From NCBI GenBank assembly GCA_963966185.1, contig CAWZYM010000277.1, positions 1-64,000 of the forward strand: DNA of 64,000 nucleotides, written 5' to 3'. The position numbers were made by a program, and so were the translations under genes. The notes under the pieces are model-generated. The model was not told the origin of the DNA, made no database searches, and was given only the letters and a program-made list of their open reading frames with translations. This DNA is from Rhabditoides inermis (Eukaryota > Nematoda > Chromadorea > Rhabditida > Rhabditidae). Shown piece by piece: positions 48,906-63,900 of this stretch; position 1 is the first letter of the stretch, and every line of letters begins with the position of its first letter.

Positions 48906-51900
48906 TTGTCCGACACAAACGTTCACTTTACATCCACTCCCACTCATTCTCGGTCGACAGGTTCTGTTTCCGCTCGTCGGATTCTGATCGTCCGACACAA
49001 ACATTCACTTTACATCCACTCCCACTCATTCTCGGTCGACGGATTATGTTTCCGCTCGTCGGATTCTGATCGTCCGACACAAACGTTCACTTTACATCCA
49101 CTCCCACTCATTCTCGGTCGACGGATTCTGTTTCCGCTCGTCGGATTCTGATCGTCCGACACAAACATTCACTTTACATCCACTCCCACTCATTCTCGGT
49201 CGACGGATTATGTTTCCGCTCGTCGGATTCTGATTGTCCGACACAAACGTTCACTTTACATCCACTCCCACTCATTCTCGGTCGACAGGTTCTGTTTCCG
49301 CTCGTCGGATTCTGATCGTCCGACACAAACATTCACTTTACATCCACTCCCACTCATTCTCGGTCGACGGATTATGTTTCCGCTCGTCGGATTCTGATCG
49401 TCCGACACAAACGTTCACTTTACATCCACTCCCACTCATTCTCGGTCGACGGATTCTGTTTCCGCTCGTCGGATTCTGATCGTCCGACACAAACATTCAC
49501 TTTACATCCACTCCCACTCATTCTCGGTCGACGGATTATGTTTCCGCTCGTCGGATTCTGATTGTCCGACACAAACGTTCACTTTACATCCACTCCCACT
49601 CATTCTCGGTCGACGGATTCTGTTTCCGCTCGTCGGATTCTGATCGTCCGACACAAACATTCACTTTACATCCACTCCCACTCATTCTCGGTCGACGGAT
49701 TCTGTTTCCGCTCGTCGGATTATGATCGTCCAACACAAACATTAACTTTACATCCACTCCCACTCATTCTCGGTCGACGGATTCCGTTTCCGCTCGTCGG
49801 ATTCTGATCGTCCGACACAAACATTCACCTTACATCCACTCCAACTCATTCTCGGTCGACGGATTCTGTTTCCGCTCGTCGGATTCTGATCGTCCGACAC
49901 AAACATTCACTTTACATCCAGTCCCACTCATTCTCGGTCGACGGATTCTGTTTCCGCTCGTCGGATTCTGATCGTCCGACACAAACATTCACTTTACATC
50001 CACTCCCACTCATTCTCGGTCGACGGATTCTGTTTCCGCTCGTCGGATTCTGATCGTCCGACACAAACATTCACTTTACATCCAGTCCCACTCATTCTCG
50101 GTCGACGGATTCTGTTTCCGCTCGTCGGATTCTGATCGTCCGACACAAACATTCACTTTACATCCACTCCCACTCATTCTCGGTCGACGGATTCTGTTTC
50201 CGCTCGTCGGATTCTGATCGTCCGACACAAACATTCACTTTACATCCACTCCCACTCATTCTCGGTCGACGGATTCTGTTTCCGCTCGTCGGATTCTGAT
50301 CGTCCGACACAAACATTCACTTTACATCCACTCCCACTCATTCTCGGTCGACGGATTCTGTTTCCGCTCGTCGGATTCTGATCGTCCGACACAAACATTC
50401 ACTTTACATCCACTCCCACTCATTCTCGGTCGACGGATTCTGTTTCCGCTCGTCGGATTCTGATCGTACGACACAAACATTCACTTTACATCCAGTCACA
50501 CTCATTCTCGGTCGACGGATTCTGTTTCCGCTCGTCGGATTCTGATCGTCCGACACAAACATTCACTTTACATCCACTCCCACTCATTCTCGGTCGACGG
50601 ATTCTGTTTCCGCTCGTCGGATTCTGATCGTCCGACACAAACATTCACTTTACATCCACTCCCACTCATTCTCGGTCGACGGATTCTGTTTCCGCTCGTC
50701 GGATTCTGATCGTCCGACACAAACATTCACTTTACATCCACTCCCACTCATTCTCGGTCGACAGATTCTGTTTCCGCTCGTCGGATTCTGATCGTCCGAC
50801 ACAAACATTCACCTTACATCCACTCCAACTCATTCTCGGTCGACGGATTCTGTTTCCGCTCGTCGGATTATGATCGTCCAACACAAACATTAACTTTACA
50901 TCCACTCCCACTCATTCTCGGTCGACGGATTCTGTTTCCGCTCGTCGGATTCTGATCGTCCGACACAAACATTCACTTTACATCCACTCCCACTCATTCT
51001 CGGTCGACGGATTCTGTTTCCGCTCGTCGGATTCTGATCGTCCGACACAAACATTCACTTTACATCCACTCCCACTCATTCTCGGTCGACGGATTCTGTT
51101 TCCGCTCGTCGGATTCTGATCGTCCGACACAAACATTCACTTTACATCCACTCCCACTCATTCTCGGTCGACGGATTCTGTTTCCGCTCGTCGGATTATG
51201 ATCGTCCAACACAAACATTCACTTTACATCCACTCCCACTCATTCTCGGTCGACGGATTCTGTTTCCGCTCGTCGGATTCTGATCGTCCGACACAAACAT
51301 TCACTTTACATCCACTCCCACTCATTCTCGGTCGACGGATTCTGTTTCCGCTCGTCGGATTGTGATCGTCCGACACAAACATTCACTTTACATCCACTCC
51401 CACTCATTCTCGGTCGACGGATTCTGTTTCCGCTCGTCGGATTCTGATCGTCCGACACAAACATTCACTTTACATCCACTCCCACTCATTCTCGGTCGAC
51501 GGATTCTGTTTCCGCTCGTCGGATTATGATCGTCCAACACAAACATTCACTTTACATCCACTCCCACTCATTCTCGGTCGACGGATTCTGTTTCCGCTCG
51601 TCGGATTATGATCGTCCAACACAAACATTCACTTTACATCCACTCTCACTCATTCTCGGTCGACAGATTCTGTTTCCGCTCGTCGGATTATGATCGTCCA
51701 ACACAAACATTCACTTTACATCCACTCCCACTCATTCTCGGTCGACGGATTCTGTTTCCGCTCAACGGTTTCTGATCGTCCAACACAAACATTCACTTTA
51801 CATCCACTCCCACTCATTCTCGGTCGACGGATTATGTTTTCGCTCGTCGGATTATGATCGTCCAACACAAACATTCACTTTACATCCACTCCCACTCATT

Positions 51901-54900
51901 CTCGGTCGACGGATTCTGTTTCCGCTCGTCGGATTCTGATCGTCCGACACAAACATTCACTTTCCATCCACTCCCACTCATTCTCGGTCGACGGATTCTG
52001 TTTCCGCTCAACGGTTTCTGATCGTCCAACACAAACATTCACTTTACATCCACTCCCACTCATTCTCGGTCGACGGATTCTGTTTCCGCTCGTCGGATTC
52101 TGATCGTCCGACACAAACATTCACTTTCCATCCACTCCCACTCATTCTCGGTCGACGGATTCTGTTTCCGCTCAACGGTTTCTGATCGTCCAACACAAAC
52201 ATTCACTTTACATCCACTCCCACTCATTCTCGGTCGACGGATTCTGTTTTCGCTCGTCGGATTATGATCGTCCAACACAAACATTCACTTTACATCCACT
52301 CCCACTCATTCTCGGTCGACGGATTCTGTTTTCGCTCGTCGGATTATGATCGTCCAACACAAACATTCACTTTACATCCACTCCCACTCATTCTCGGTCG
52401 ACGGATTCTGTTTCCGCTCGTCGGATTCTGATCGTCCAACACAAACATTCACTTTCCATCCACTCCCACTCATTCTCGGTCGACGGATTCTGTTTCCGCT
52501 CGTCGGATTCTGATCGTCCGACACAAACATTCACTTTACATCCACTCCCACTCATTCTCGGTCGACGGATTCTGTTTCCGCTCGTCGGATTCTGATCGTC
52601 CGACACAAACATTCACTTTCCATCCACTCCCACTCATTCTCGGTCGACGGATTCTGTTTCCGCTCGTCGGATTCTGATCGTCCGACACAAACATTAAACA
52701 TTCACTTTACATCCACTCCCACTCATTCTCGGTCAACGGATTCTGTTTCCGCTCGTCGGATTCTGATCGTCCAACACAAACATTCACTTTACATACACTC
52801 CCACTCATTCTCGGTCGACGGATTATGTTTCCGCTCGTCGGACTCTGATCGTCCGACACAAACATTCACTTTACATCCACTCCCACTCATTCTCGGTCGA
52901 CGGATTCTGTTTCCGCTCGTCGGATTCTGATCGACCGACACAAACATTCACTTTACATCCACTCCCACTCATTCTCGGTCGACGGATTATGTTTCCGCTC
53001 GTCGGATTCTGATTGTCCGACACAAACGTTCACTTTACATCCACTCCCACTCATTCTCGGTCGACAGGTTCTGTTTCCGCTCGTCGGATTCTGATCGTCC
53101 GACACAAACATTCACTTTACATCCACTCCCACTCATTCTCGGTCGACGGATTATGTTTCCGCTCGTCGGATTCTGATCGTCCGACACAAACGTTCACTTT
53201 ACATCCACTCCCACTCATTCTCGGTCGACGGATTCTGTTTCCGCTCGTCGGATTCTGATCGTCCGACACAAACATTCACTTTACATCCACTCCCACTCAT
53301 TCTCGGTCGACGGATTATGTTTCCGCTCGTCGGATTCTGATTGTCCGACACAAACGTTCACTTTACATCCACTCCCACTCATTCTCGGTCGACAGGTTCT
53401 GTTTCCGCTCGTCGGATTCTGATCGTCCGACACAAACATTCACTTTACATCCACTCCCACTCATTCTCGGTCGACGGATTATGTTTCCGCTCGTCGGATT
53501 CTGATCGTCCGACACAAACGTTCACTTTACATCCACTCCCACTCATTCTCGGTCGACGGATTCTGTTTCCGCTCGTCGGATTCTGATCGTCCGACACAAA
53601 CATTCACTTTACATCCACTCCCACTCATTCTCGGTCGACGGATTATGTTTCCGCTCGTCGGATTCTGATTGTCCGACACAAACGTTCACTTTACATCCAC
53701 TTCCACTCATTCTCGGTCGACGGATTCTGTTTCCGCTCGTCGGATTCTGATCGTCCGACACAAACATTCACTTTACATCCACTCCCACTCATTCTCGGTC
53801 GACGGATTCTGTTTCCGCTCGTCGGATTATGATCGTCCAACACAAACATTAACTTTACATCCACTCCCACTCATTCTCGGTCGACGGATTCCGTTTCCGC
53901 TCGTCGGATTCTGATCGTCCGACACAAACATTCACCTTACATCCACTCCAACTCATTCTCGGTCGACGGATTCTGTTTCCGCTCGTCGGATTCTGATCGT
54001 CCGACACAAACATTCACTTTACATCCAGTCCCACTCATTCTCGGTCGACGGATTCTGTTTCCGCTCGTCGGATTCTGATCGTCCGACACAAACATTCACT
54101 TTACATCCACTCCCACTCATTCTCGGTCGACGGATTCTGTTTCCGCTCGTCGGATTCTGATCGTCCGACACAAACATTCACTTTACATCCAGTCCCACTC
54201 ATTCTCGGTCGACGGATTCTGTTTCCGCTCGTCGGATTCTGATCGTCCGACACAAACATTCACTTTACATCCACTCCCACTCATTCTCGGTCGACGGATT
54301 CTGTTTCCGCTCGTCGGATTCTGATCGTCCGACACAAACATTCACTTTACATCCACTCCCACTCATTCTCGGTCGACGGATTCTGTTTCCGCTCGTCGGA
54401 TTCTGATCGTCCGACACAAACATTCACTTTACATCCACTCCCACTCATTCTCGGTCGACGGATTCTGTTTCCGCTCGTCGGATTCTGATCGTCCGACACA
54501 AACATTCACTTTACATCCACTCCCACTCATTCTCGGTCGACGGATTCTGTTTCCGCTCGTCGGATTCTGATCGTACGACACAAACATTCACTTTACATCC
54601 AGTCACACTCATTCTCGGTCGACGGATTCTGTTTCCGCTCGTCGGATTCTGATCGTCCGACACAAACATTCACTTTACATCCACTCCCACTCATTCTCGG
54701 TCGACGGATTCTGTTTCCGCTCGTCGGATTCTGATCGTCCGACACAAACATTCACTTTACATCCACTCCCACTCATTCTCGGTCGACGGATTCTGTTTCC
54801 GCTCGTCGGATTCTGATCGTCCGACACAAACATTCACTTTACATCCACTCCCACTCATTCTCGGTCGACAGATTCTGTTTCCGCTCGTCGGATTCTGATC

Positions 54901-57900
54901 GTCCGACACAAACATTCACCTTACATCCACTCCAACTCATTCTCGGTCGACGGATTCTGTTTCCGCTCGTCGGATTATGATCGTCCAACACAAACATTCA
55001 CTTTACATCCACTCCCACTCATTCTCGGTCGACGGATTCTGTTTCCGCTCGTCGGATTCTGATCGTCCGACACAAACATTCACTTTACATCCACTCCCAC
55101 TCATTCTCGGTCGACGGATTCTGTTTCCGCTCGTCGGATTCTGATCGTCCGACACAAACATTCACCTTACATCCACTCCAACTCATTCTCGGTCGACGGA
55201 TTCTGTTTCCGCTCGTCGGATTATGATCGTCCAACACAAACATTAACTTTACTACATCCACTCCCACTCATTCTCGGTCGACGGATTCTGTTTCCGCTCG
55301 TCGGATTCTGATCGTCCGACACAAACATTCACTTTACATCCACTCCCACTCATTCTCGGTCGACGGATTCTGTTTCCGCTCGTCGGATTCTGATCGTCCG
55401 ACACAAACATTCACTTTACATCCACTCCCACTCATTCTCGGTCGACGGATTCTGTTTCCGCTCGTCGGATTCTGATCGTCCGACACAAACATTCACTTTA
55501 CATCCACTCCCACTCATTCTCGGTCGACGGATTCTGTTTCCGCTCGTCGGATTGTGATCGTCCGACACAAACATTCACTTTACATCCACTCCCACTCATT
55601 CTCGGTCGACGGATTCTGTTTCCGCTCGTCGGATTCTGATCGTCCGACACAAACATTCACTTTACATCCACTCCCACTCATTCTCGGTCGACGGATTCTG
55701 TTTCCGCTCGTCGGATTATGATCGTCCAACACAAACATTCACTTTACATCCACTCCCACTCATTCTCGGTCGACGGATTCTGTTTCCGCTCGTCGGATTA
55801 TGATCGTCCAACACAAACATTCACTTTACATCCACTCTCACTCATTCTCGGTCGACAGATTCTGTTTCCGCTCGTCGGATTATGATCGTCCAACACAAAC
55901 ATTCACTTTACATCCACTCCCACTCATTCTCGGTCGACGGATTCTGTTTCCGCTCGTCGGATTATGATCGTCCAACACAAACATTCACTTTACATCCACT
56001 CCCACTCATTCTCGGTCGACGGATTCTGTTTCCGCTCGTCGGATTATGATCGTCCAACACAAACATTCACTTTACATCCACTCTCACTCATTCTCGGTCG
56101 ACAGATTCTGTTTCCGCTCGTCGGATTCTGATCGTCCGACACAAACATTCACTTTCCATCCACTCCCACTCATTCTCGGTCGACGGATTCTGTTTCCGCT
56201 CAACGGTTTCTGATCGTCCAACACAAACATTCACTTTACATCCACTCCCACTCATTCTCGGTCGACGGATTCTGTTTCCGCTCGTCGGATTCTGATCGTC
56301 CGACACAAACATTCACTTTCCATCCACTCCCACTCATTCTCGGTCGACGGATTCTGTTTCCGCTCAACGGTTTCTGATCGTCCAACACAAACATTCACTT
56401 TACATCCACTCCCACTCATTCTCGGTCGACGGATTCTGTTTTCGCTCGTCGGATTATGATCGTCCAACACAAACATTCACTTTACATCCACTCCCACTCA
56501 TTCTCGGTCGACGGATTCTGTTTTCGCTCGTCGGATTATGATCGTCCAACACAAACATTCACTTTACATCCACTCCCACTCATTCTCGGTCGACGGATTC
56601 TGTTTCCGCTCGTCGGATTCTGATCGTCCAACACAAACATTCACTTTCCATCCACTCCCACTCATTCTCGGTCGACGGATTCTGTTTCCGCTCGTCGGAT
56701 TCTGATCGTCCGACACAAACATTCACTTTACATCCACTCCCACTCATTCTCGGTCGACGGATTCTGTTTCCGCTCGTCGGATTCTGATCGTCCGACACAA
56801 ACATTCACTTTCCATCCACTCCCACTCATTCTCGGTCGACGGATTCTGTTTCCGCTCGTCGGATTCTGATCGTCCGACACAAACATTAAACATTCACTTT
56901 ACATCCACTCCCACTCATTCTCGGTCAACGGATTCTGTTTCCGCTCGTCGGATTCTGATCGTCCAACACAAACATTCACTTTACATACACTCCCACTCAT
57001 TCTCGGTCGACGGATTATGTTTCCGCTCGTCGGACTCTGATCGTCCGACACAAACATTCACTTTACATCCACTCCCACTCATTCTCGGTCGACGGATTCT
57101 GTTTCCGCTCGTCGGATTCTGATCGACCGACACAAACATTCACTTTACATCCACTCCCACTCATTCTCGGTCGACGGATTATGTTTCCGCTCGTCGGATT
57201 CTGATTGTCCGACACAAACGTTCACTTTACATCCACTCCCACTCATTCTCGGTCGACAGGTTCTGTTTCCGCTCGTCGGATTCTGATCGTCCGACACAAA
57301 CATTCACTTTACATCCACTCCCACTCATTCTCGGTCGACGGATTATGTTTCCGCTCGTCGGATTCTGATCGTCCGACACAAACGTTCACTTTACATCCAC
57401 TCCCACTCATTCTCGGTCGACGGATTCTGTTTCCGCTCGTCGGATTCTGATCGTCCGACACAAACATTCACTTTACATCCACTCCCACTCATTCTCGGTC
57501 GACGGATTATGTTTCCGCTCGTCGGATTCTGATTGTCCGACACAAACGTTCACTTTACATCCACTCCCACTCATTCTCGGTCGACAGGTTCTGTTTCCGC
57601 TCGTCGGATTCTGATCGTCCGACACAAACATTCACTTTACATCCACTCCCACTCATTCTCGGTCGACGGATTATGTTTCCGCTCGTCGGATTCTGATCGT
57701 CCGACACAAACGTTCACTTTACATCCACTCCCACTCATTCTCGGTCGACGGATTCTGTTTCCGCTCGTCGGATTCTGATCGTCCGACACAAACATTCACT
57801 TTACATCCACTCCCACTCATTCTCGGTCGACGGATTATGTTTCCGCTCGTCGGATTCTGATTGTCCGACACAAACGTTCACTTTACATCCACTTCCACTC

Positions 57901-60900
57901 ATTCTCGGTCGACGGATTCTGTTTCCGCTCGTCGGATTCTGATCGTCCGACACAAACATTCACTTTACATCCACTCCCACTCATTCTCGGTCGACGGATT
58001 CTGTTTCCGCTCGTCGGATTATGATCGTCCAACACAAACATTAACTTTACATCCACTCCCACTCATTCTCGGTCGACGGATTCCGTTTCCGCTCGTCGGA
58101 TTCTGATCGTCCGACACAAACATTCACCTTACATCCACTCCAACTCATTCTCGGTCGACGGATTCTGTTTCCGCTCGTCGGATTCTGATCGTCCGACACA
58201 AACATTCACTTTACATCCAGTCCCACTCATTCTCGGTCGACGGATTCTGTTTCCGCTCGTCGGATTCTGATCGTCCGACACAAACATTCACTTTACATCC
58301 ACTCCCACTCATTCTCGGTCGACGGATTCTGTTTCCGCTCGTCGGATTCTGATCGTCCGACACAAACATTCACTTTACATCCAGTCCCACTCATTCTCGG
58401 TCGACGGATTCTGTTTCCGCTCGTCGGATTCTGATCGTCCGACACAAACATTCACTTTACATCCACTCCCACTCATTCTCGGTCGACGGATTCTGTTTCC
58501 GCTCGTCGGATTCTGATCGTCCGACACAAACATTCACTTTACATCCACTCCCACTCATTCTCGGTCGACGGATTCTGTTTCCGCTCGTCGGATTCTGATC
58601 GTCCGACACAAACATTCACTTTACATCCACTCCCACTCATTCTCGGTCGACGGATTCTGTTTCCGCTCGTCGGATTCTGATCGTCCGACACAAACATTCA
58701 CTTTACATCCACTCCCACTCATTCTCGGTCGACGGATTCTGTTTCCGCTCGTCGGATTCTGATCGTACGACACAAACATTCACTTTACATCCAGTCACAC
58801 TCATTCTCGGTCGACGGATTCTGTTTCCGCTCGTCGGATTCTGATCGTCCGACACAAACATTCACTTTACATCCACTCCCACTCATTCTCGGTCGACGGA
58901 TTCTGTTTCCGCTCGTCGGATTCTGATCGTCCGACACAAACATTCACTTTACATCCACTCCCACTCATTCTCGGTCGACGGATTCTGTTTCCGCTCGTCG
59001 GATTCTGATCGTCCGACACAAACATTCACCTTACATCCACTCCAACTCATTCTCGGTCGACGGATTCTGTTTCCGCTCGTCGGATTATGATCGTCCAACA
59101 CAAACATTCACTTTACATCCACTCCCACTCATTCTCGGTCGACGGATTCTGTTTCCGCTCGTCGGATTCTGATCGTCCGACACAAACATTCACTTTACAT
59201 CCACTCCCACTCATTCTCGGTCGACGGATTCTGTTTCCGCTCGTCGGATTCTGATCGTCCGACACAAACATTCACCTTACATCCACTCCAACTCATTCTC
59301 GGTCGACGGATTCTGTTTCCGCTCGTCGGATTATGATCGTCCAACACAAACATTAACTTTACTACATCCACTCCCACTCATTCTCGGTCGACGGATTCTG
59401 TTTCCGCTCGTCGGATTCTGATCGTCCGACACAAACATTCACTTTACATCCACTCCCACTCATTCTCGGTCGACGGATTCTGTTTCCGCTCGTCGGATTC
59501 TGATCGTCCGACACAAACATTCACTTTACATCCACTCCCACTCATTCTCGGTCGACGGATTCTGTTTCCGCTCGTCGGATTCTGATCGTCCGACACAAAC
59601 ATTCACTTTACATCCACTCCCACTCATTCTCGGTCGACGGATTCTGTTTCCGCTCGTCGGATTGTGATCGTCCGACACAAACATTCACTTTACATCCACT
59701 CCCACTCATTCTCGGTCGACGGATTCTGTTTCCGCTCGTCGGATTCTGATCGTCCGACACAAACATTCACTTTACATCCACTCCCACTCATTCTCGGTCG
59801 ACGGATTCTGTTTCCGCTCGTCGGATTATGATCGTCCAACACAAACATTCACTTTACATCCACTCCCACTCATTCTCGGTCGACGGATTCTGTTTCCGCT
59901 CGTCGGATTATGATCGTCCAACACAAACATTCACTTTACATCCACTCTCACTCATTCTCGGTCGACAGATTCTGTTTCCGCTCGTCGGATTATGATCGTC
60001 CAACACAAACATTCACTTTACATCCACTCCACTCATTCTCGGTCGACGGATTCTGTTTCCGCTCAACGGATTCTGATCGTCCAACACAAACATTCACTTT
60101 ACATCCACTCCCACTCATTCTCGGTCGACGGATTATGTTTCGCTCGTCGGATTATGATCGTCCAACACAAACATTCACTTTACATCCACTCCCACTCATT
60201 CTCGGTCGACGGATTCTGTTTCCGCTCGTCGGATTCTGATCGTCCGACACAAACATTCACTTTCCATCCACTCCCACTCATTCTCGGTCGACGGATTCTG
60301 TTTCCGCTCAACGGTTTCTGATCGTCCAACACAAACATTCACTTTACATCCACTCCCACTCATTCTCGGTCGACGGATTCTGTTTCCGCTCGTCGGATTC
60401 TGATCGTCCGACACAAACATTCACTTTCCATCCACTCCCACTCATTCTCGGTCGACGGATTCTGTTTCCGCTCAACGGTTTCTGATCGTCCAACACAAAC
60501 ATTCACTTTACATCCACTCCCACTCATTCTCGGTCGACGGATTCTGTTTCCGCTCAACGGTTTCTGATCGTCCAACACAAACATTCACTTTACATCCACT
60601 CCCACTCATTCTCGGTCGACGGATTCTGTTTTCGCTCGTCGGATTATGATCGTCCAACACAAACATTCACTTTACATCCACTCCCACTCATTCTCGGTCG
60701 ACGGATTCTGTTTCGCTCGTCGGATTATGATCGTCCAACACAAACATTCACTTTACATCCACTCCCACTCATTCTCGGTCGACGGATTCTGTTTCCGCTC
60801 GTCGGATTCTGATCGTCCAACACAAACATTCACTTTCCATCCACTCCCACTCATTCTCGGTCGACGGATTCTGTTTCCGCTCGTCGGATTCTGATCGTCC

Positions 60901-63900
60901 GACACAAACATTCACTTTACATCCACTCCCACTCATTCTCGGTCGACGGATTCTGTTTCCGCTCGTCGGATTCTGATCGTCCGACACAAACATTCACTTT
61001 CCATCCACTCCCACTCATTCTCGGTCGACGGATTCTGTTTCCGCTCGTCGGATTCTGATCGTCCGACACAAACATTAAACATTCACTTTACATCCACTCC
61101 CACTCATTCTCGGTCAACGGATTCTGTTTCCGCTCGTCGGATTCTGATCGTCCAACACAAACATTCACTTTACATACACTCCCACTCATTCTCGGTCGAC
61201 GGATTATGTTTCCGCTCGTCGGACTCTGATCGTCCGACACAAACATTCACTTTACATCCACTCCCACTCATTCTCGGTCGACGGATTCTGTTTCCGCTCG
61301 TCGGATTCTGATCGACCGACACAAACATTCACTTTACATCCACTCCCACTCATTCTCGGTCGACGGATTATGTTTCCGCTCGTCGGATTCTGATTGTCCG
61401 ACACAAACGTTCACTTTACATCCACTCCCACTCATTCTCGGTCGACAGGTTCTGTTTCCGCTCGTCGGATTCTGATCGTCCGACACAAACATTCACTTTA
61501 CATCCACTCCCACTCATTCTCGGTCGACGGATTATGTTTCCGCTCGTCGGATTCTGATCGTCCGACACAAACGTTCACTTTACATCCACTCCCACTCATT
61601 CTCGGTCGACGGATTCTGTTTCCGCTCGTCGGATTCTGATCGTCCGACACAAACATTCACTTTACATCCACTCCCACTCATTCTCGGTCGACGGATTATG
61701 TTTCCGCTCGTCGGATTCTGATTGTCCGACACAAACGTTCACTTTACATCCACTCCCACTCATTCTCGGTCGACAGGTTCTGTTTCCGCTCGTCGGATTC
61801 TGATCGTCCGACACAAACATTCACTTTACATCCACTCCCACTCATTCTCGGTCGACGGATTATGTTTCCGCTCGTCGGATTCTGATCGTCCGACACAAAC
61901 GTTCACTTTACATCCACTCCCACTCATTCTCGGTCGACGGATTCTGTTTCCGCTCGTCGGATTCTGATCGTCCGACACAAACATTCACTTTACATCCACT
62001 CCCACTCATTCTCGGTCGACGGATTATGTTTCCGCTCGTCGGATTCTGATTGTCCGACACAAACGTTCACTTTACATCCACTCCCACTCATTCTCGGTCG
62101 ACGGATTCTGTTTCCGCTCGTCGGATTCTGATCGTCCGACACAAACATTCACTTTACATCCACTCCCACTCATTCTCGGTCGACGGATTCTGTTTCCGCT
62201 CGTCGGATTATGATCGTCCAACACAAACATTAACTTTACATCCACTCCCACTCATTCTCGGTCGACGGATTCCGTTTCCGCTCGTCGGATTCTGATCGTC
62301 CGACACAAACATTCACCTTACATCCACTCCAACTCATTCTCGGTCGACGGATTCTGTTTCCGCTCGTCGGATTCTGATCGTCCGACACAAACATTCACTT
62401 TACATCCAGTCCCACTCATTCTCGGTCGACGGATTCTGTTTCCGCTCGTCGGATTCTGATCGTCCGACACAAACATTCACTTTACATCCACTCCCACTCA
62501 TTCTCGGTCGACGGATTCTGTTTCCGCTCGTCGGATTCTGATCGTCCGACACAAACATTCACTTTACATCCAGTCCCACTCATTCTCGGTCGACGGATTC
62601 TGTTTCCGCTCGTCGGATTCTGATCGTCCGACACAAACATTCACTTTACATCCACTCCCACTCATTCTCGGTCGACGGATTCTGTTTCCGCTCGTCGGAT
62701 TCTGATCGTCCGACACAAACATTCACTTTACATCCACTCCCACTCATTCTCGGTCGACGGATTCTGTTTCCGCTCGTCGGATTCTGATCGTCCGACACAA
62801 ACATTCACTTTACATCCACTCCCACTCATTCTCGGTCGACGGATTCTGTTTCCGCTCGTCGGATTCTGATCGTCCGACACAAACATTCACTTTACATCCA
62901 CTCCCACTCATTCTCGGTCGACGGATTCTGTTTCCGCTCGTCGGATTCTGATCGTACGACACAAACATTCACTTTACATCCAGTCACACTCATTCTCGGT
63001 CGACGGATTCTGTTTCCGCTCGTCGGATTCTGATCGTCCGACACAAACATTCACTTTACATCCACTCCCACTCATTCTCGGTCGACGGATTCTGTTTCCG
63101 CTCGTCGGATTCTGATCGTCCGACACAAACATTCACTTTACATCCAGTCCCACTCATTCTCGGTCGACGGATTCTGTTTCCGCTCGTCGGATTCTGATCG
63201 TCCGACACAAACATTCACTTTACATCCACTCCCACTCATTCTCGGTCGACGGATTCTGTTTCCGCTCGTCGGATTCTGATCGTCCGACACAAACATTCAC
63301 TTTACATCCACTCCCACTCATTCTCGGTCGACGGATTCTGTTTCCGCTCGTCGGATTCTGATCGTCCGACACAAACATTCACTTTACATCCACTCCCACT
63401 CATTCTCGGTCGACGGATTCTGTTTCCGCTCGTCGGATTCTGATCGTCCGACACAAACATTCACTTTACATCCACTCCCACTCATTCTCGGTCGACGGAT
63501 TCTGTTTCCGCTCGTCGGATTCTGATCGTACGACACAAACATTCACTTTACATCCAGTCACACTCATTCTCGGTCGACGGATTCTGTTTCCGCTCGTCGG
63601 ATTCTGATCGTCCGACACAAACATTCACTTTACATCCACTCCCACTCATTCTCGGTCGACGGATTCTGTTTCCGCTCGTCGGATTCTGATCGTCCGACAC
63701 AAACATTCACTTTACATCCACTCCCACTTATTCTCGGTCGACGGATTCTGTTTCCGCTCGTCGGATTCTGATCGTCCGACACAAACATTCACTTTACATC
63801 CACTCCCACTCATTCTCGGTCGACAGATTCTGTTTCCGCTCGTCGGATTCTGATCGTCCGACACAAACATTCACCTTACATCCACTCCAACTCATTCTCG

